From contig NZ_PYAK01000024.1 in the NCBI RefSeq assembly GCF_003264365.1, forward strand, positions 36,534-100,533: a stretch of 64,000 nucleotides of DNA, given 5' to 3'. The DNA comes from Micromonospora noduli. GTDB taxonomy: Bacteria > Actinomycetota > Actinomycetes > Mycobacteriales > Micromonosporaceae. Below are positions 1-8,891 of the stretch, piece by piece. The position numbers and the translations under genes are program-made. Positions within the stretch are counted from its first letter, which is position 1, and each line of letters opens with the position of its first letter. Below the pieces are notes generated by a model. It saw only the letters and a list, made by a program, of their open reading frames with translations. It made no database searches and was not told where the DNA came from.

Positions 1-613
1 CCCGCACACTCTCCAGCGCCTCCGGCACCGGCACGTCGTACCCGGCCACCTCGTCGAAGCGGTCCCGGGGCAGGAACGCCCGGCCGGGGTCACCGACCAG
101 CGCCGGCGCGCCGGCCCGGGCGGCGCGCAGCAGGAACCGCAGCACCCGGCGGGCCATCGCCTCGCTGTAGAAGACGTCTCCGGCGAGCACCACCTCGGCG
201 TCCCCGGCATCGCCGTCGAGGATGTCGCCGAACTCGGCGTCGACGCGTACCCCGTTGGCCTCGGCGTTGAGGGCGACCGCCGCCACCGCCAGCTCGTCCA
301 CCTCGACGGCCCGCACGGACGCCGCGCCGGCGCGGGCGGCGGCGATGGCCACCAGACCGGAGCCGGAGGCGAGGTCGAGCACCCGCCGGCCGGCGACCAG
401 CTCCGGGTGGTCGGTGACGTGGCGGGCGAGGGCCTGCCCGCCGGCCCAGGCGAACGCCCAGAACGGCGGCGGCCGGTCGCTGGAGAACTCGCCCTCGGTC
501 AGCTCCCACAGGCCGATCGGCTCGTCCGCCTGGTGCAGCCGCACCTCGGGAACGAAGGGGACCGGGGCCAGCCGCGCGTGCAGCCGGACGAACGTGCTGG
601 AGAGCTCGGACAC
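1..613 (-). CDS. Class I SAM-dependent methyltransferase (3' end outside window)
   Basis: The first 204 residues are present; the C-terminus lies beyond the left edge. The start is GTG at 613, with a GGGAG ribosome site 9 nt upstream. A glycine-rich SAM-binding motif is visible (VLDLASGSGLVAIAAARAG), followed by the acidic VEVDE strand and a post-motif LAGDVFYSE. The N-terminal PFWAFAWAGGQALAR segment resembles the ETFB-lysine/nicotinamide methyltransferase-like family (METTL20 type), which methylates proteins or small molecules. The substrate cannot be told from sequence. It is divergent from the secreted-protein gene at 791. Confidence 0.85.
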   Translation of the reverse strand, partial: MSELSSTFVRLHARLAPVPFVPEVRLHQADEPIGLWELTEGEFSSDRPPPFWAFAWAGGQALARHVTDHPELVAGRRVLDLASGSGLVAIAAARAGAASVRAVEVDELAVAAVALNAEANGVRVDAEFGDILDGDAGDAEVVLAGDVFYSEAMARRVLRFLLRAARAGAPALVGDPGRAFLPRDRFDEVAGYDVPVPEALESVR

Positions 614-790
614 GGGGTGATTCTCCCAGCGGCCCGGCTCCCGGCGTGTCGCGGGGGAGTGGTGACCGGTTCACCACGGTCGGTGAAAACCCACCCCGTC
701 CTTGCCGTCCGGTGCGAACACACCCGTCTGGTCGGCGCGGTGACCCGCTTCTAGCGTTGCGGGGTGGAGGCAACCGAACGGAGGACGGCG

Positions 791-1657
791 GTGGTGACGG
801 TGTGGCGGTATGCGCTGAGGGCAGGGGTGGTGCTGGCCTGTCTGAGCGGGGTGGAGCTGGCGGTGGCCGCCCCGGCACAGGCGGCCTTCACCACCGAGAT
901 GAGCGGCCTGCCGGGACGGTTCACGGCCGGTGATCAGGTGCGGACGATCTCCGCTGTGGTCTCGCAGACGGATCGGCGCGCCAGGTGCGCGAAGGTGCGC
1001 TGGTCGATGGTGCTCAGCGTGCAGGGCGGCCTCCGGCTCGACCAGGTGAAGATGGACCGGGTGGAGGAGACCGGCGACTTTCCGCTGGAGATCCGTACCG
1101 AGGGTGACGTGGCCCGGTTGACCGACCGGCAGCTCGACCCGGGCACGCTCTGCCCGGGCCGCACGGTAACGGCCCGCTACCGGGTGGCCTTCGCCGAGGA
1201 CGTCACCCAGGGACGGGTCACCCTCGCGGCCGAGGCGTACGACGCCAACCTGCGCCTGCTGGCCCGGCAGACCGCCACCCGCTCGGTGGTCGGGGTGGGC
1301 GGCGCTCCGACCAGTACGCCGAAGCCGACGGCGACCCCGCCGGAGCCCACCGAATCCGCGAGCGCGCCGGCCGAGGGCGAGAGTACGGCGACGGAGGAGC
1401 CGGTCGCGGAGTACCCGGCCGAGGCCGTGCCACCGGCGGCCAACCGTCCGGTCTCGCAGTCCGGCGCGTTCGGTGTGGTGCAGGTCGCCTTCCTGCTCGG
1501 CGGGTTGCTGCTCTTCCTCGGGGTGGGGCTGCTGCTGAGGCTGCGGCACCTGACCCGGGCCGCGGCCGGGGACGCCGACGGGGGCGAGGGTCCCCCGGTG
1601 GACCGGCGATGGGAGCGCCCGGAGGTCGCCGACCCCTGGCGCCGGGCGCACCGCTGA
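791..1657 (+). CDS. Secreted, C-terminally membrane-anchored protein of unknown function
   Basis: 288 residues. The start chosen is GTG 791 because GGAGG lies 6 nt upstream; an in-frame GTG at 764 would add nine residues. An N-terminal signal peptide (roughly 1-31, ending APAQA) precedes an extracellular beta-rich domain of about 140 residues with two cysteines. A Pro/Thr/Glu-rich stalk (about 175-225) follows, then one membrane helix (about 230-252) and a short basic, charged cytoplasmic tail. The layout is typical of actinobacterial surface proteins. No enzymatic motif is seen and no function is assigned. Confidence 0.8.
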   Translation: MVTVWRYALRAGVVLACLSGVELAVAAPAQAAFTTEMSGLPGRFTAGDQVRTISAVVSQTDRRARCAKVRWSMVLSVQGGLRLDQVKMDRVEETGDFPLEIRTEGDVARLTDRQLDPGTLCPGRTVTARYRVAFAEDVTQGRVTLAAEAYDANLRLLARQTATRSVVGVGGAPTSTPKPTATPPEPTESASAPAEGESTATEEPVAEYPAEAVPPAANRPVSQSGAFGVVQVAFLLGGLLLFLGVGLLLRLRHLTRAAAGDADGGEGPPVDRRWERPEVADPWRRAHR

Positions 1658-1664
1658 TCGAGGG

Positions 1665-1698
1665 CAGTGGGGCCGGCGGATGTCCGCCGGCCCCACTG
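1665..1698. terminator. Bidirectional hairpin terminator
   Basis: Two perfect 16-bp arms (CAGTGGGGCCGGCGGA and its complement) are separated by TG. The hairpin lies exactly between the stop of the secreted-protein gene and the stop of the convergent metallopeptidase gene. There is no U-tract, as is usual in high-GC actinomycetes. Confidence 0.8.
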
Positions 1699-1700
1699 TG

Positions 1701-4631
1701 TCACTTCGAGAACGCCTGGAACTCGGCGATCCTGACCTGGCTGCGGGCCGGGCTGGCGGTCGCGCAGTCCGTCGTCGTGGCCGGGTCGTCGTCCTGCTCG
1801 CCCGCGTAGTGCGGGCCGCCGGTGCACTGGCTCGCCAGCACCTCGAGGCGCAGGTGGGTGGCGAGGGTGGTGGGTACCGCGAACGTCCGGAGGTTGATGT
1901 CGCGGCTGTACGCCCGGTACGCCCCGCCGGGGAACGCGTCCCCCGCGCTGGTGTAGATGCGCTGCCAACGCGTCGGATCCGCGCAGTCGGTGGTCGTCGC
2001 GTTGCAGGCGGACACCGCGAACGAGCGCAGGGCGGTGAGCGCGTTCTGGGCGCCGGTGTCGGCGTCACCGGTGATCGCCGGGCGCAGCATCGCGCTGACG
2101 TTCACCCGCTTGACCGTCTGCGGGGCGTCGCCCGGCAGCGCCACGGTGAGCTGCCGGCCGGCGACCCCGTCCAGGGAGGCCCAGTTCGTCGCCTCGGTGT
2201 CGTCGACGACCCGGTCCAGGTTGACCCCGTCGCCGGTGACTGTGGCGCCGGACGCGGTGGAGGCGAGGTTGCGGCTCATCCGCAGGTCGATGTACCCGTC
2301 TTGACCGGCCTTGGCGACCACGCTGAGCCGCTGGTGCCCGAACCCGGGGGCCACGGCGAGCAGGTCGTACGTGCCGGCCACCATCTCCACGGTGTCCGGG
2401 ATCGGCGTCGCCGGGTCGGTGTCGGCCACCGGCACGGCCCGCGCCTCGTACGCCCCCACGTAGACCCGGATCGGCGCTTCGGCGCTGTCCCCGCGCGGGC
2501 GCAGGGTGAGTGTCGCGTTGCCACCGCGCGGTGAGGCGAAACTCGGCGTCGGGTCGGTGTCGCCGGCACCGTTGGTGGCGGCGTCCCGGCCCATCCCGGA
2601 GCGCGCGAACTCGGCCCAGATCAGGTCCTGGTTCGCGCCGCCGAAGCGGAGCAGGTCGGCGGTGAGCATGTTGTCGCGCATGTCGAGCATGCTGACCTGG
2701 CTGGCGGCCTGGAGCAGGAACGAGTCGAAGACCAGCTGTGACCAGCGCCGGTTGCCCGGGCACTGATCTGCCGCGACCTTGCCCAGCGCGCAGTCGAGCT
2801 GCCGTTGCGGGGTGCCGAGGCCGTACCGCTTCACCAGGGCGGAGCGGACCCGGAAGTTGGTGGCGCCCCAGATCTCCCCGTCGGCGTGCACGGCCGGGCC
2901 GGCGGTGTTGTAGCCGATGTCGGAGTAGTTGAGCGGGCTGCGGCTCAGGTCGTAGTTGCGGATGCCGCTGACCAGGTTGCCCGTGACGTAGCCGCCGGTG
3001 ATGAAGGGCGTCTCGCCGGGCGCGCGCAGCCCGTGCTGGAAGAGGTACTCGGCGGCGAACAGGTCACCCCAGGACTCACCCATCGACCCGCCCTGGTGGC
3101 CGCTGATCCCGCTGTCCGGCCCGGCGATCATCCGGTTGGTGATCGCGTGGGTGTACTCGTGACCGATCACCGTCATGTCGTAGTCGCCGTCCACGCACGG
3201 CGGGTACGGCCCGCCGGCATGTGGCTGCCAGAGATACATGTTGGTGGTCGGCGGCAGCCCGTCGCGCGGGGTGCCCTGGTTGGCGTTGTTCCGGTTGCCG
3301 CTCAGCGCGCCCTGCTGGGCGCGGCCCTGCTCGGCGTCACCGCCCAGGCCGGACGGGGTGAGGTTGACCGCCTGGAGGTTCCACGCCGACTCGGTGAAGC
3401 CCAACTGGTACGACCAGTCGTGCATCCGGTTGTGCATGGCGAAGAGGTTGGCGATCGACGCGTCCGCGTCGTTGCGCTGTGCGGAGGTGAACACCGCCGG
3501 GTTGCAACGGGCCTGGTGCCACTGGTCGGTGAAGGGGTACTCGTAGCGGCGTTCCGGGCTGGTGGGGGCCGGCACGACCGGAGTGTTCGCACCCCAGGAC
3601 AACACGGTGTTCGCCGAGTTGCCGCGCGAGGTGAAGGTCGGCGTGCCGGTGGCCGCGTCGACGTCCCACGGTTGGCCGGTGGCCGGGTCGCGGAAGGCGG
3701 CCTGGCAGCCGGGGGCCGGGTCACCGCACCAGCGCACCCGGGGATCCTGCCCGGGGCCGAGGTCGCGGGGCGGGGTGGCCGGGAAGACCGCCCAGCTCGG
3801 GTTGTCGGAGTCGAAGTCGACGAGGTCCTCGCGGACCAGCACCTGCCCGGTGCTGCCGTCCACGTAGCTGGTGAACGCGGCCGGGTGCTCGGTGTCCGCG
3901 CCGATCATGGTCACCTCGTAGGCGGCCCGCGGCCCGTCCAGCGGGGTGGGCACGGCCACCGACCGGATGGTGTGGCTGGCCACCGCGTCGGCGGTCAGCT
4001 TGGCGTCGGCGAGCGCGGCGGCGTACGCCTGCTCGGGGGTTCGGGTGGCCGGCGCTGGCGTGCCGGTGTTGCGGGCCAGCGAGGAGCTGACCGAGAGCAC
4101 CGCGCCGTCGGCGACCGCGAGGGTGACGAGGCCGTCCGGCCCGGCGGGCAGGTCACCGAAGCGTTGCCGGAGGGTGACCACGGTGCCGCTGCCGATCGGT
4201 CGGACCAGCACGCGTTCCATGCTGGCCACCGTTGCGGCGTCCATGCCGAACAGGTCGTGGTTGGCGGCCAGGTAGGCGCGGGCGGCGGCCTCCGGGTCGG
4301 CGGGCAGCCCGGTGGCCAGCGGGGTGCGGCCGGGGCCGAGCGCCTGCGGGGTGCCGAGCCGGTTCCACCGGACGTCGGGGTCGACGGCGCGGGCCAGGCC
4401 GCGTTGGCGGGCGTCGGGTGCCGCCGTACCGGTCCGGTTGTCGGCGTCGGCGGGCGCGTGTCCCTCGGCGAACGGCCCGGACCGGCGCTCGGCGGACGCC
4501 GCGCCGCCGGTGGGGGCCGCGGTGCTCACGCCGGTGGGGAGCAGCGCGGCGACAGTGGCCGTCGTCGCCAGGATGGCGATGAGCCGGCGTCGACGCCGGC
4601 TCATCGGGGGTGACCACTCCGGTTGTGGCAC
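1701..4631 (-). CDS. Secreted M36 (fungalysin-type) zinc metallopeptidase
   Basis: About 976 residues. GTG 4631 is chosen because a GAGGAGG site sits just upstream; ATG 4604 (MSRRRRR) is the alternative. A signal peptide (basic run, then a hydrophobic stretch about residues 17-36) precedes a fungalysin/thermolysin propeptide (FTP, about 85-180) and a PepSY-like region (about 190-290). The catalytic domain carries HEYTH at about 491-495 and the third zinc ligand Glu in GESWGD at about 519, the M36 spacing. The C-terminus adds a beta domain and a discoidin/F5-8-like domain that could bind surfaces or glycans. Expected to be an extracellular, self-processing protease for protein scavenging. Confidence 0.93.
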   Translation of the reverse strand: MPQPEWSPPMSRRRRRLIAILATTATVAALLPTGVSTAAPTGGAASAERRSGPFAEGHAPADADNRTGTAAPDARQRGLARAVDPDVRWNRLGTPQALGPGRTPLATGLPADPEAAARAYLAANHDLFGMDAATVASMERVLVRPIGSGTVVTLRQRFGDLPAGPDGLVTLAVADGAVLSVSSSLARNTGTPAPATRTPEQAYAAALADAKLTADAVASHTIRSVAVPTPLDGPRAAYEVTMIGADTEHPAAFTSYVDGSTGQVLVREDLVDFDSDNPSWAVFPATPPRDLGPGQDPRVRWCGDPAPGCQAAFRDPATGQPWDVDAATGTPTFTSRGNSANTVLSWGANTPVVPAPTSPERRYEYPFTDQWHQARCNPAVFTSAQRNDADASIANLFAMHNRMHDWSYQLGFTESAWNLQAVNLTPSGLGGDAEQGRAQQGALSGNRNNANQGTPRDGLPPTTNMYLWQPHAGGPYPPCVDGDYDMTVIGHEYTHAITNRMIAGPDSGISGHQGGSMGESWGDLFAAEYLFQHGLRAPGETPFITGGYVTGNLVSGIRNYDLSRSPLNYSDIGYNTAGPAVHADGEIWGATNFRVRSALVKRYGLGTPQRQLDCALGKVAADQCPGNRRWSQLVFDSFLLQAASQVSMLDMRDNMLTADLLRFGGANQDLIWAEFARSGMGRDAATNGAGDTDPTPSFASPRGGNATLTLRPRGDSAEAPIRVYVGAYEARAVPVADTDPATPIPDTVEMVAGTYDLLAVAPGFGHQRLSVVAKAGQDGYIDLRMSRNLASTASGATVTGDGVNLDRVVDDTEATNWASLDGVAGRQLTVALPGDAPQTVKRVNVSAMLRPAITGDADTGAQNALTALRSFAVSACNATTTDCADPTRWQRIYTSAGDAFPGGAYRAYSRDINLRTFAVPTTLATHLRLEVLASQCTGGPHYAGEQDDDPATTTDCATASPARSQVRIAEFQAFSK

Positions 4632-4673
4632 GGGACCTCCTCGTGGGAGCGGGGATGGCCGGCGAGTCGCCGA

Positions 4674-4707
4674 CCACAGATGCGCGGTGACGCATGCGCA
4701 TCTGTGG
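4674..4707. repeat. Inverted repeat upstream of the metallopeptidase
   Basis: Perfect 12-bp arms (CCACAGATGCGC and complement) flank a 10-nt spacer. It lies 42 bp upstream of the protease start and 66 bp past the stop of the preceding gene, so it may be that gene's terminator or an operator for the protease. Confidence 0.6.
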
Positions 4708-4772
4708 ATATCAGTCTCCCGAGGTCGCGGCAAGGTCCCGAGCCGCTGTCGCACGAACAGATCGAGATTTGG

Positions 4773-5354
4773 TCAGGCGCTCGGCGCCCAGTCGGGGTCG
4801 CGGCCGAACGCGGCCAGCAGGTGGTCCTGCTCGTCGGCGTCGTCGGGCACCTGTACGCCGGTGTGGACCAGGTTGTTGCGCCGGTAGGCGTCGATCTGGC
4901 CGGCGAACCACTGGGCGGCGGCGTGCACCGCGTCCGGGTCGAGCCGTGGCTGCGCGCCGATCGCCACCGCCACGTCCCAGCCGTGCACGAGGTGTTCGGC
5001 GAGGAGTTGCTGGAGGTACTCCATGGCCGGGGTGTCGCCGCTGGAGAGGTGCACTGTGCGATCGATAGTGCCGGGGTGGGTGGCGGCGACCTCGGCCTGC
5101 GCGGCGGCCTCCCGAGCCGTCGCGATCGGGTCGGGGCCGAGTTGGTCACCGTCGAGCCGGTCGCCGACCTCCTCGATGGTCCGGCCGGCGAGCAGCGGAA
5201 CGCTCCACCGGTCCTCGGTCACCACGTGGTTGACGAGCGTGCGGACGTCCCAGTCCGAGCAGGGTGTCGGGTCGGACCACTGGCCGGGCTCGATCTGATC
5301 CACCCGGTCGATGAATTCGGCCAGGCTCCGGCGGTACGCCTCCAGGAGATCCAT
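4773..5354 (-). CDS. TIGR03086-type DinB-like metal-binding protein
   Basis: 193 residues. The N-terminus (helical, with WSDPTPCSDWDVRTLVNHVV) and the second conserved patch LLAEHLVHGWDVA are hallmarks of the MDMPI-N/DinB four-helix family. In this family histidines at the ends of helices bind a divalent metal. Members include mycothiol-dependent maleylpyruvate isomerase and many uncharacterised thiol-linked transferases of actinobacteria. The exact reaction is unknown. It sits between a TetR regulator gene and the protease, all on the minus strand, with no clear operon link. Confidence 0.8.
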   Translation of the reverse strand: MDLLEAYRRSLAEFIDRVDQIEPGQWSDPTPCSDWDVRTLVNHVVTEDRWSVPLLAGRTIEEVGDRLDGDQLGPDPIATAREAAAQAEVAATHPGTIDRTVHLSSGDTPAMEYLQQLLAEHLVHGWDVAVAIGAQPRLDPDAVHAAAQWFAGQIDAYRRNNLVHTGVQVPDDADEQDHLLAAFGRDPDWAPSA

Positions 5355-5436
5355 GCTGCCGATTGTTCCGGTCGACGGGGCGGACTGAGCCCGTTTTGCC
5401 CGGCCTGGTGTGGGGGATCGGTGCTGGCTGCTCAGC

Positions 5437-6039
5437 TCAGTCCAGGTCGGCCGGGTCCAGGCCGAGCTCTCGCGAGGTGACCAGCCGGACCCACTCGCCG
5501 AACTGGCGGCGGGAGATCACCCGGTCGTGCACGGCGAGTTGGACGGCGAGGCCGTCCATCACCGCGCTGATCCGCCAGGCGGCCCCGTCGGGGTCGGCGC
5601 ACTGGAAGGTGCCGTCGGCCACCCCGGCGGTGATCACGGCGGCCAGGTCCTGCCGCCAGCGCAGGTCGAGTCGCCGGGAGACCTTCTCCAACTCGGGGGT
5701 ACGCAGCGACTCGGACCAGCCGTCGATCCACATCGACCAGGAGGTCGCCCGCCCGGCCGGGGTGTAGAGCTTGAGGATCCGGCGGAGCTTGGTCAGCGGT
5801 GCGGCCGACGAGCGGGTCACCGCGTCGAGCCGGGCCAGATCCTGCTCGACCGCGTACGCGAAGGCCTGCGCGAGCAGCCGCTCCTTGGTGGCAAAGTGGT
5901 AGAAAACCAACGCCTGACTCACGCCCGCGGCATTCGCCACGTCCGCCGTCCGGGTGTTGGCCAGACCGCGCTCCACGATCACGTCGCAGGCGGTGCGCAG
6001 CAGGGCATCCAGGCGGATCTCGGCCGCACGTCTCGTCAC
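5437..6039 (-). CDS. TetR/AcrR-family transcriptional regulator
   Basis: 200 residues from GTG 6039. The N-terminal HTH is clear (TADVANAAGVSQALVFYHFATKE), preceded by the typical ALLRTACDVIVERG helix. The C-terminal part matches the BetI-like TetR_C_6 ligand domain, with WIDGW and PDGAAWRISAVMDGL. It probably represses itself or a neighbour in response to a small molecule. No obvious operator palindrome is apparent immediately upstream. Longer in-frame starts up to 6123 exist but add unconserved sequence. Confidence 0.88.
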   Translation of the reverse strand: MTRRAAEIRLDALLRTACDVIVERGLANTRTADVANAAGVSQALVFYHFATKERLLAQAFAYAVEQDLARLDAVTRSSAAPLTKLRRILKLYTPAGRATSWSMWIDGWSESLRTPELEKVSRRLDLRWRQDLAAVITAGVADGTFQCADPDGAAWRISAVMDGLAVQLAVHDRVISRRQFGEWVRLVTSRELGLDPADLD

Positions 6040-6387
6040 GACCGTTACCGTAGCCCATCCGACTGAACACGAACAGTTACCACCGCGCGCCGATCCACGC
6101 GGTGACAGTCGGAAGCCGGACACTTCTTTCGGGTGTCGTCGGTCGTTCCACAGGGAGTGTTCGTCGAGGTCCGCTGCCCGGTGTCGAGTTCCGCAGACGT
6201 CAATGGTCGGGCATGCGCCGCGATGATGACGATCATTGCCGAGGAATGTCGGAGTGTGACGGTCCGTGCTGGATCCAGAAACCGGATCAGCCCCCTAGGA
6301 AGCCTGCCGGGGGTGACTCCGCCCCAGCCCCGGCCACCCGGGACGCGCCGAGGCGACCCCGAGTTGGCAGTCAAACACCCACTCGGC
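6040..6387. other. Non-coding interval between TetR gene and tRNA cluster
   Basis: About 350 bp with no ORF showing convincing coding character. It would hold the TetR promoter at its left end and leads into the tRNA promoter at its right end. Nothing else recognisable was seen. Confidence 0.5.
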
Positions 6388-6393
6388 TAAAGT
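6364..6393 (+). promoter_or_regulatory. Promoter of the first tRNA cluster
   Basis: A -35 TTGGCA at 6364-6369 and a -10 TAAAGT at 6388-6393 are separated by 18 bp. This places the start of transcription around 6400, about 27 nt before the tRNA-Gly gene. Confidence 0.55.
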
Positions 6394-6426
6394 TCTCATC
6401 CGTCACCCGGGAACGTCCGGGGGCGT

Positions 6427-6499
6427 GCGGACGTAGCGCAGCTGGTAGCGCATCACCTTGCCAAGGTGAGGGTCGCGGGTTCGAATCCCGTCGTCCGCT
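6427..6499 (+). tRNA. tRNA-Gly(GCC)
   Basis: A 73-nt cloverleaf: acceptor stem GCGGACG/CGTCCGC, anticodon stem TCACC/GGTGA with loop TTGCCAA giving anticodon GCC, and T-arm GCGGGTTCGAATCCCGT. CCA is not encoded. An identical copy lies at 10406. Confidence 0.97.
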
Positions 6500-6533
6500 C
6501 GGAGCTGCCGCCACGTATGACGGGGGCAACCTC

Positions 6534-6604
6534 GGTGGGGTGGCCGAGAGGCGAGGCAACGGCCTGCAAAGCCGTGTACGCGGGTTCAAATCCCGTCCCC
6601 ACCT
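6534..6604 (+). tRNA. tRNA-Cys(GCA)
   Basis: A 71-nt cloverleaf with acceptor GGTGGGG/CCCCACC and anticodon arm ACGGC-CTGCAAA-GCCGT, giving anticodon GCA. It is present only in this cluster and missing from the second one. Confidence 0.97.
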
Positions 6605-6617
6605 CGGCAACAAGCAC

Positions 6618-6689
6618 GGGCGATTGGCGCAGTGGGAGCGCGCTTCCTTGACACGGAAGAGGTCACTGGTTCAAACCCAGTATCGCCCA
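6618..6689 (+). tRNA. tRNA-Val(GAC)
   Basis: A 72-nt cloverleaf with acceptor GGGCGAT/ATCGCCC and anticodon arm CTTCC-TTGACAC-GGAAG (anticodon GAC). It is followed directly by an encoded CCA at 6690-6692. An identical copy lies at 10505. Confidence 0.97.
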
Positions 6690-6698
6690 CCAGAGGAG

Positions 6699-6735
6699 AA
6701 CGGCTCGTTACCGGAAGACCCGGTGACGAGCCGTT
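6699..6735 (+). terminator. Terminator of the first tRNA cluster
   Basis: Arms AACGGCTCGTTACCGG and CCGGTGACGAGCCGTT (one mismatch) form a strong hairpin 7 nt after the CCA of tRNA-Val, followed by TTCGCTT. It also lies just past the end of the convergent regulator gene. Confidence 0.8.
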
Positions 6736-6755
6736 TCGCTTGTGGTGCCACGTCA

Positions 6756-7295
6756 TCAGTCGACGGTGAGCCGGTAGCCGATGCCCCGCACGGTGTGCAC
6801 GCGCAGGGCATCGTCGACGGCGTGCAGTTTGCGACGTAACCGCTTCACGGCCGAGTGCAGGACCGACGTGTCGCCGAGGAACGCGCAGCCCCAGACCGAT
6901 TCGAACAGCCTCTGGTACGTCCAGACTCCGACCGGTGCGGTGGCGAGTTGGGTGAGCAGGTTCCGCTCGAGCCGGGTCAGGGCCAGTGGTTCTCCGCGCC
7001 ACGTCACCCGATGGTCGAGCGGGTCGATGGTGAGGTCACCGAGGCTGATCCGGCCGGCCAGGCCGACGGCTGGAGCGGCTGCGGCAGCGGCCGGAGCGGG
7101 GGCGGACGCGGTGGTGGGGGTGGGGGTGGGGAGCCGCGCCGGCCCGCTGATGACCGGCCCGCCGATCATCGCCTGCAACTCCGCGAGGTCGGTGCAGATC
7201 ACCAGGGTGCCGAGTCCGTCCAGGCGCCGCACCATCCGCTCGCGCACCGACACGTCGGCGGTCACGCAGAACACGAGGGACACATCGTCGATCAC
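6756..7295 (-). CDS. Winged-helix (OmpR-type) regulator with a degenerate N-terminal domain
   Basis: 179 residues. GTG 7295 is chosen because GGGGAGG lies 7 nt upstream. The C-terminal 90 residues are an OmpR/PhoB winged helix (LTRLERNLLTQLATAPVGVW, then SAVKRLRRKLHAVDD and VRGIGYRLTVD). The N-terminal about 50 residues look like a shortened receiver-like fold (VSLVFCVTADVSVRERMVRRL) but have no phospho-acceptor Asp in place. An Ala/Pro linker joins the two. It is probably an orphan DNA-binding regulator not controlled by phosphorylation. Target unknown. Confidence 0.82.
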   Translation of the reverse strand: MIDDVSLVFCVTADVSVRERMVRRLDGLGTLVICTDLAELQAMIGGPVISGPARLPTPTPTTASAPAPAAAAAAPAVGLAGRISLGDLTIDPLDHRVTWRGEPLALTRLERNLLTQLATAPVGVWTYQRLFESVWGCAFLGDTSVLHSAVKRLRRKLHAVDDALRVHTVRGIGYRLTVD

Positions 7296-7412
7296 TGTCG
7301 TACCTCCCCAGGCGCCAGTAAAAGACAACGCTGTCTGAACCCCGTAGTCAATGGTTTCCGGCGGGCGGCCACCCCGTGATCCACTCGGGCTCGCCGGGTC
7401 GGGCGATCGCTC

Positions 7413-8147
7413 TCAGAAGGTCAACAGGCGGAACTCGCCCACCGGCCGGAAGCCGAGGCCGCGGTAGACCGACTCGCCGACGGCCGACGAGGTCAGGGCG
7501 GCGGTGCGGGCGCCCCGCTCGCCAGCCAGCTCGATGGCAGCCCTGGTCATGGCCGCGCCGATGCCCCTGCGGCGCTGCTCCGGCTGGGTGCCGACGAAGT
7601 AGAGGGTGACCAGACCGTGGCTGATCCAGGCGACGGCCGTCGCGACGATCCGGCCGTCATCGAGGCGGCCGGCCAGCCGGAGCACGGTGCCGTCGCCGGT
7701 GAACGCCTTCTCCCGTTCGATCGTCGCCGCCACACCGTCCGTCGGGATTCCAGACACCCGGGCATAGGCCGGGACGAACGTGGCGAGGTCGGTGGTCTCG
7801 GCGATCTGCACGCCGGCGGGAGTCGGCACCTCGGCCACCGCTCCGATCCCCACCGTCATGATCGGCATGCGGGCGACCTCCACCGTGCCGAGGGAGATCA
7901 GGCCGTCCGCGGTGCCGGCGTCGCTGTCCGGGCCGACCCACCAGATCCGGGGTACGCCGTGCAGGCGCTTCCGGGCCTCGGTGAGCGCGTCCTGTGGTGT
8001 GCGCCCGACCACCCGCAGCACACCGTTGAGGGGTGCGTGCGGCACGTCACTGCGGTAGGTCGGGAGGTCCGGCCCCCCGGCGGCACCGATGTTCCAGCCG
8101 AGCAGGTACGCCCGGTGCGCGGCCAGCACCGTGTCGAGAGGCTCCAT
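7413..8147 (-). CDS. GNAT-family N-acetyltransferase
   Basis: 244 residues from ATG 8147. The C-terminal half carries a GNAT fold: beta4 TLYFVGTQPEQRRRGIG supplies the acetyl-CoA pyrophosphate loop (RRRGIG), followed by the ARTAALTSSAVGESVYRGLGF segment typical of motif B. The N-terminal half is more diverged and may be a second, degenerate GNAT-like lobe. The substrate is unknown. It is divergent from the TetR gene at 8264, with a 116-bp shared promoter region. Confidence 0.85.
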   Translation of the reverse strand: MEPLDTVLAAHRAYLLGWNIGAAGGPDLPTYRSDVPHAPLNGVLRVVGRTPQDALTEARKRLHGVPRIWWVGPDSDAGTADGLISLGTVEVARMPIMTVGIGAVAEVPTPAGVQIAETTDLATFVPAYARVSGIPTDGVAATIEREKAFTGDGTVLRLAGRLDDGRIVATAVAWISHGLVTLYFVGTQPEQRRRGIGAAMTRAAIELAGERGARTAALTSSAVGESVYRGLGFRPVGEFRLLTF

Positions 8148-8263
8148 GATCTGGATCGTAACGCGGGGTCCGCCCGCCTCTCGGCCAGCGGAAACGGCTC
8201 GGATCGGTGCCTGTGACCGGCGGTACTTTGTCGATCGTTCCAGATAGCGGGTAGCGTTCAGCC

Positions 8264-8845
8264 ATGGCCCGCACCCGTGAGTTCGACCTCGACGCCGCGG
8301 TCGACGCTGCCATGGACGTGTTCCGGAGCAAGGGCTACGAGGGGACCTCCATGCGGGACCTCTCCGAGGCGACCGGCCTGGGCAGCGGCTCGATCTACGC
8401 GGCGTTCGGCAGCAAGGACGGCCTCTACCTGGCGGTGCTCGACCTGTACCGGCAGCGCTACGCCACACCGATGGTCGATCTGCTGCGCTCGGGCAACGAC
8501 GCGCGGGCGGTCATCCGTGAGGTGTTCATCGGCACGGTGGACGACATCACCGGCGACGGCCGGCACCTCTCCTGCCTCATCGTCGGGGCGTCGATGGAAC
8601 GGGCGCACCAGGATGTGCGGGTCGCCGAGCGGCTTCGCTCGACCACCCAGTCTCTGGAGTTGGCGCTGTACGACCTGCTCGCCGAGGCGCAGTTGCGGGG
8701 TCAGATCACCACCGACCGCAGCGCCACCGACCTGGCCGGCTTCCTGGTCACCAGCCTTCAGGGTCTGCGGGTGATGGGTGCCATCAACCCGGACCGGGCG
8801 GCGCTGACGCGGTACGCCGAGGTCGCGCTCACCTGCCTGAACTGA
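8264..8845 (+). CDS. TetR/AcrR-family regulator
   Basis: 193 residues. The N-terminal HTH (FRSKGYEGTSMRDLSEATGL then GSGSIYAAFGSKDGLY) is canonical. The C-terminal domain, with HLSCLIVGASMERAHQD and LAGFLVTSLQGLRVMG, matches the TetR_C group found with quinone or aldehyde reductases. It is followed after 46 bp by an NADPH:quinone-type oxidoreductase on the same strand, its probable target and operon partner. A redox or electrophile signal is a reasonable inference. Confidence 0.9.
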   Translation: MARTREFDLDAAVDAAMDVFRSKGYEGTSMRDLSEATGLGSGSIYAAFGSKDGLYLAVLDLYRQRYATPMVDLLRSGNDARAVIREVFIGTVDDITGDGRHLSCLIVGASMERAHQDVRVAERLRSTTQSLELALYDLLAEAQLRGQITTDRSATDLAGFLVTSLQGLRVMGAINPDRAALTRYAEVALTCLN

Positions 8846-8891
8846 CCGCCGGACACGGCGGGCGGCCGGTTACCCGAATGAGGAGTCGAGC

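Noticed and set aside
2805..4613. Long open frame (602 codons) antisense to the metallopeptidase
   Set aside because: It is the GC-driven shadow of the real gene: low-complexity Gly/Arg/Val composition, no ribosome site and no domain.
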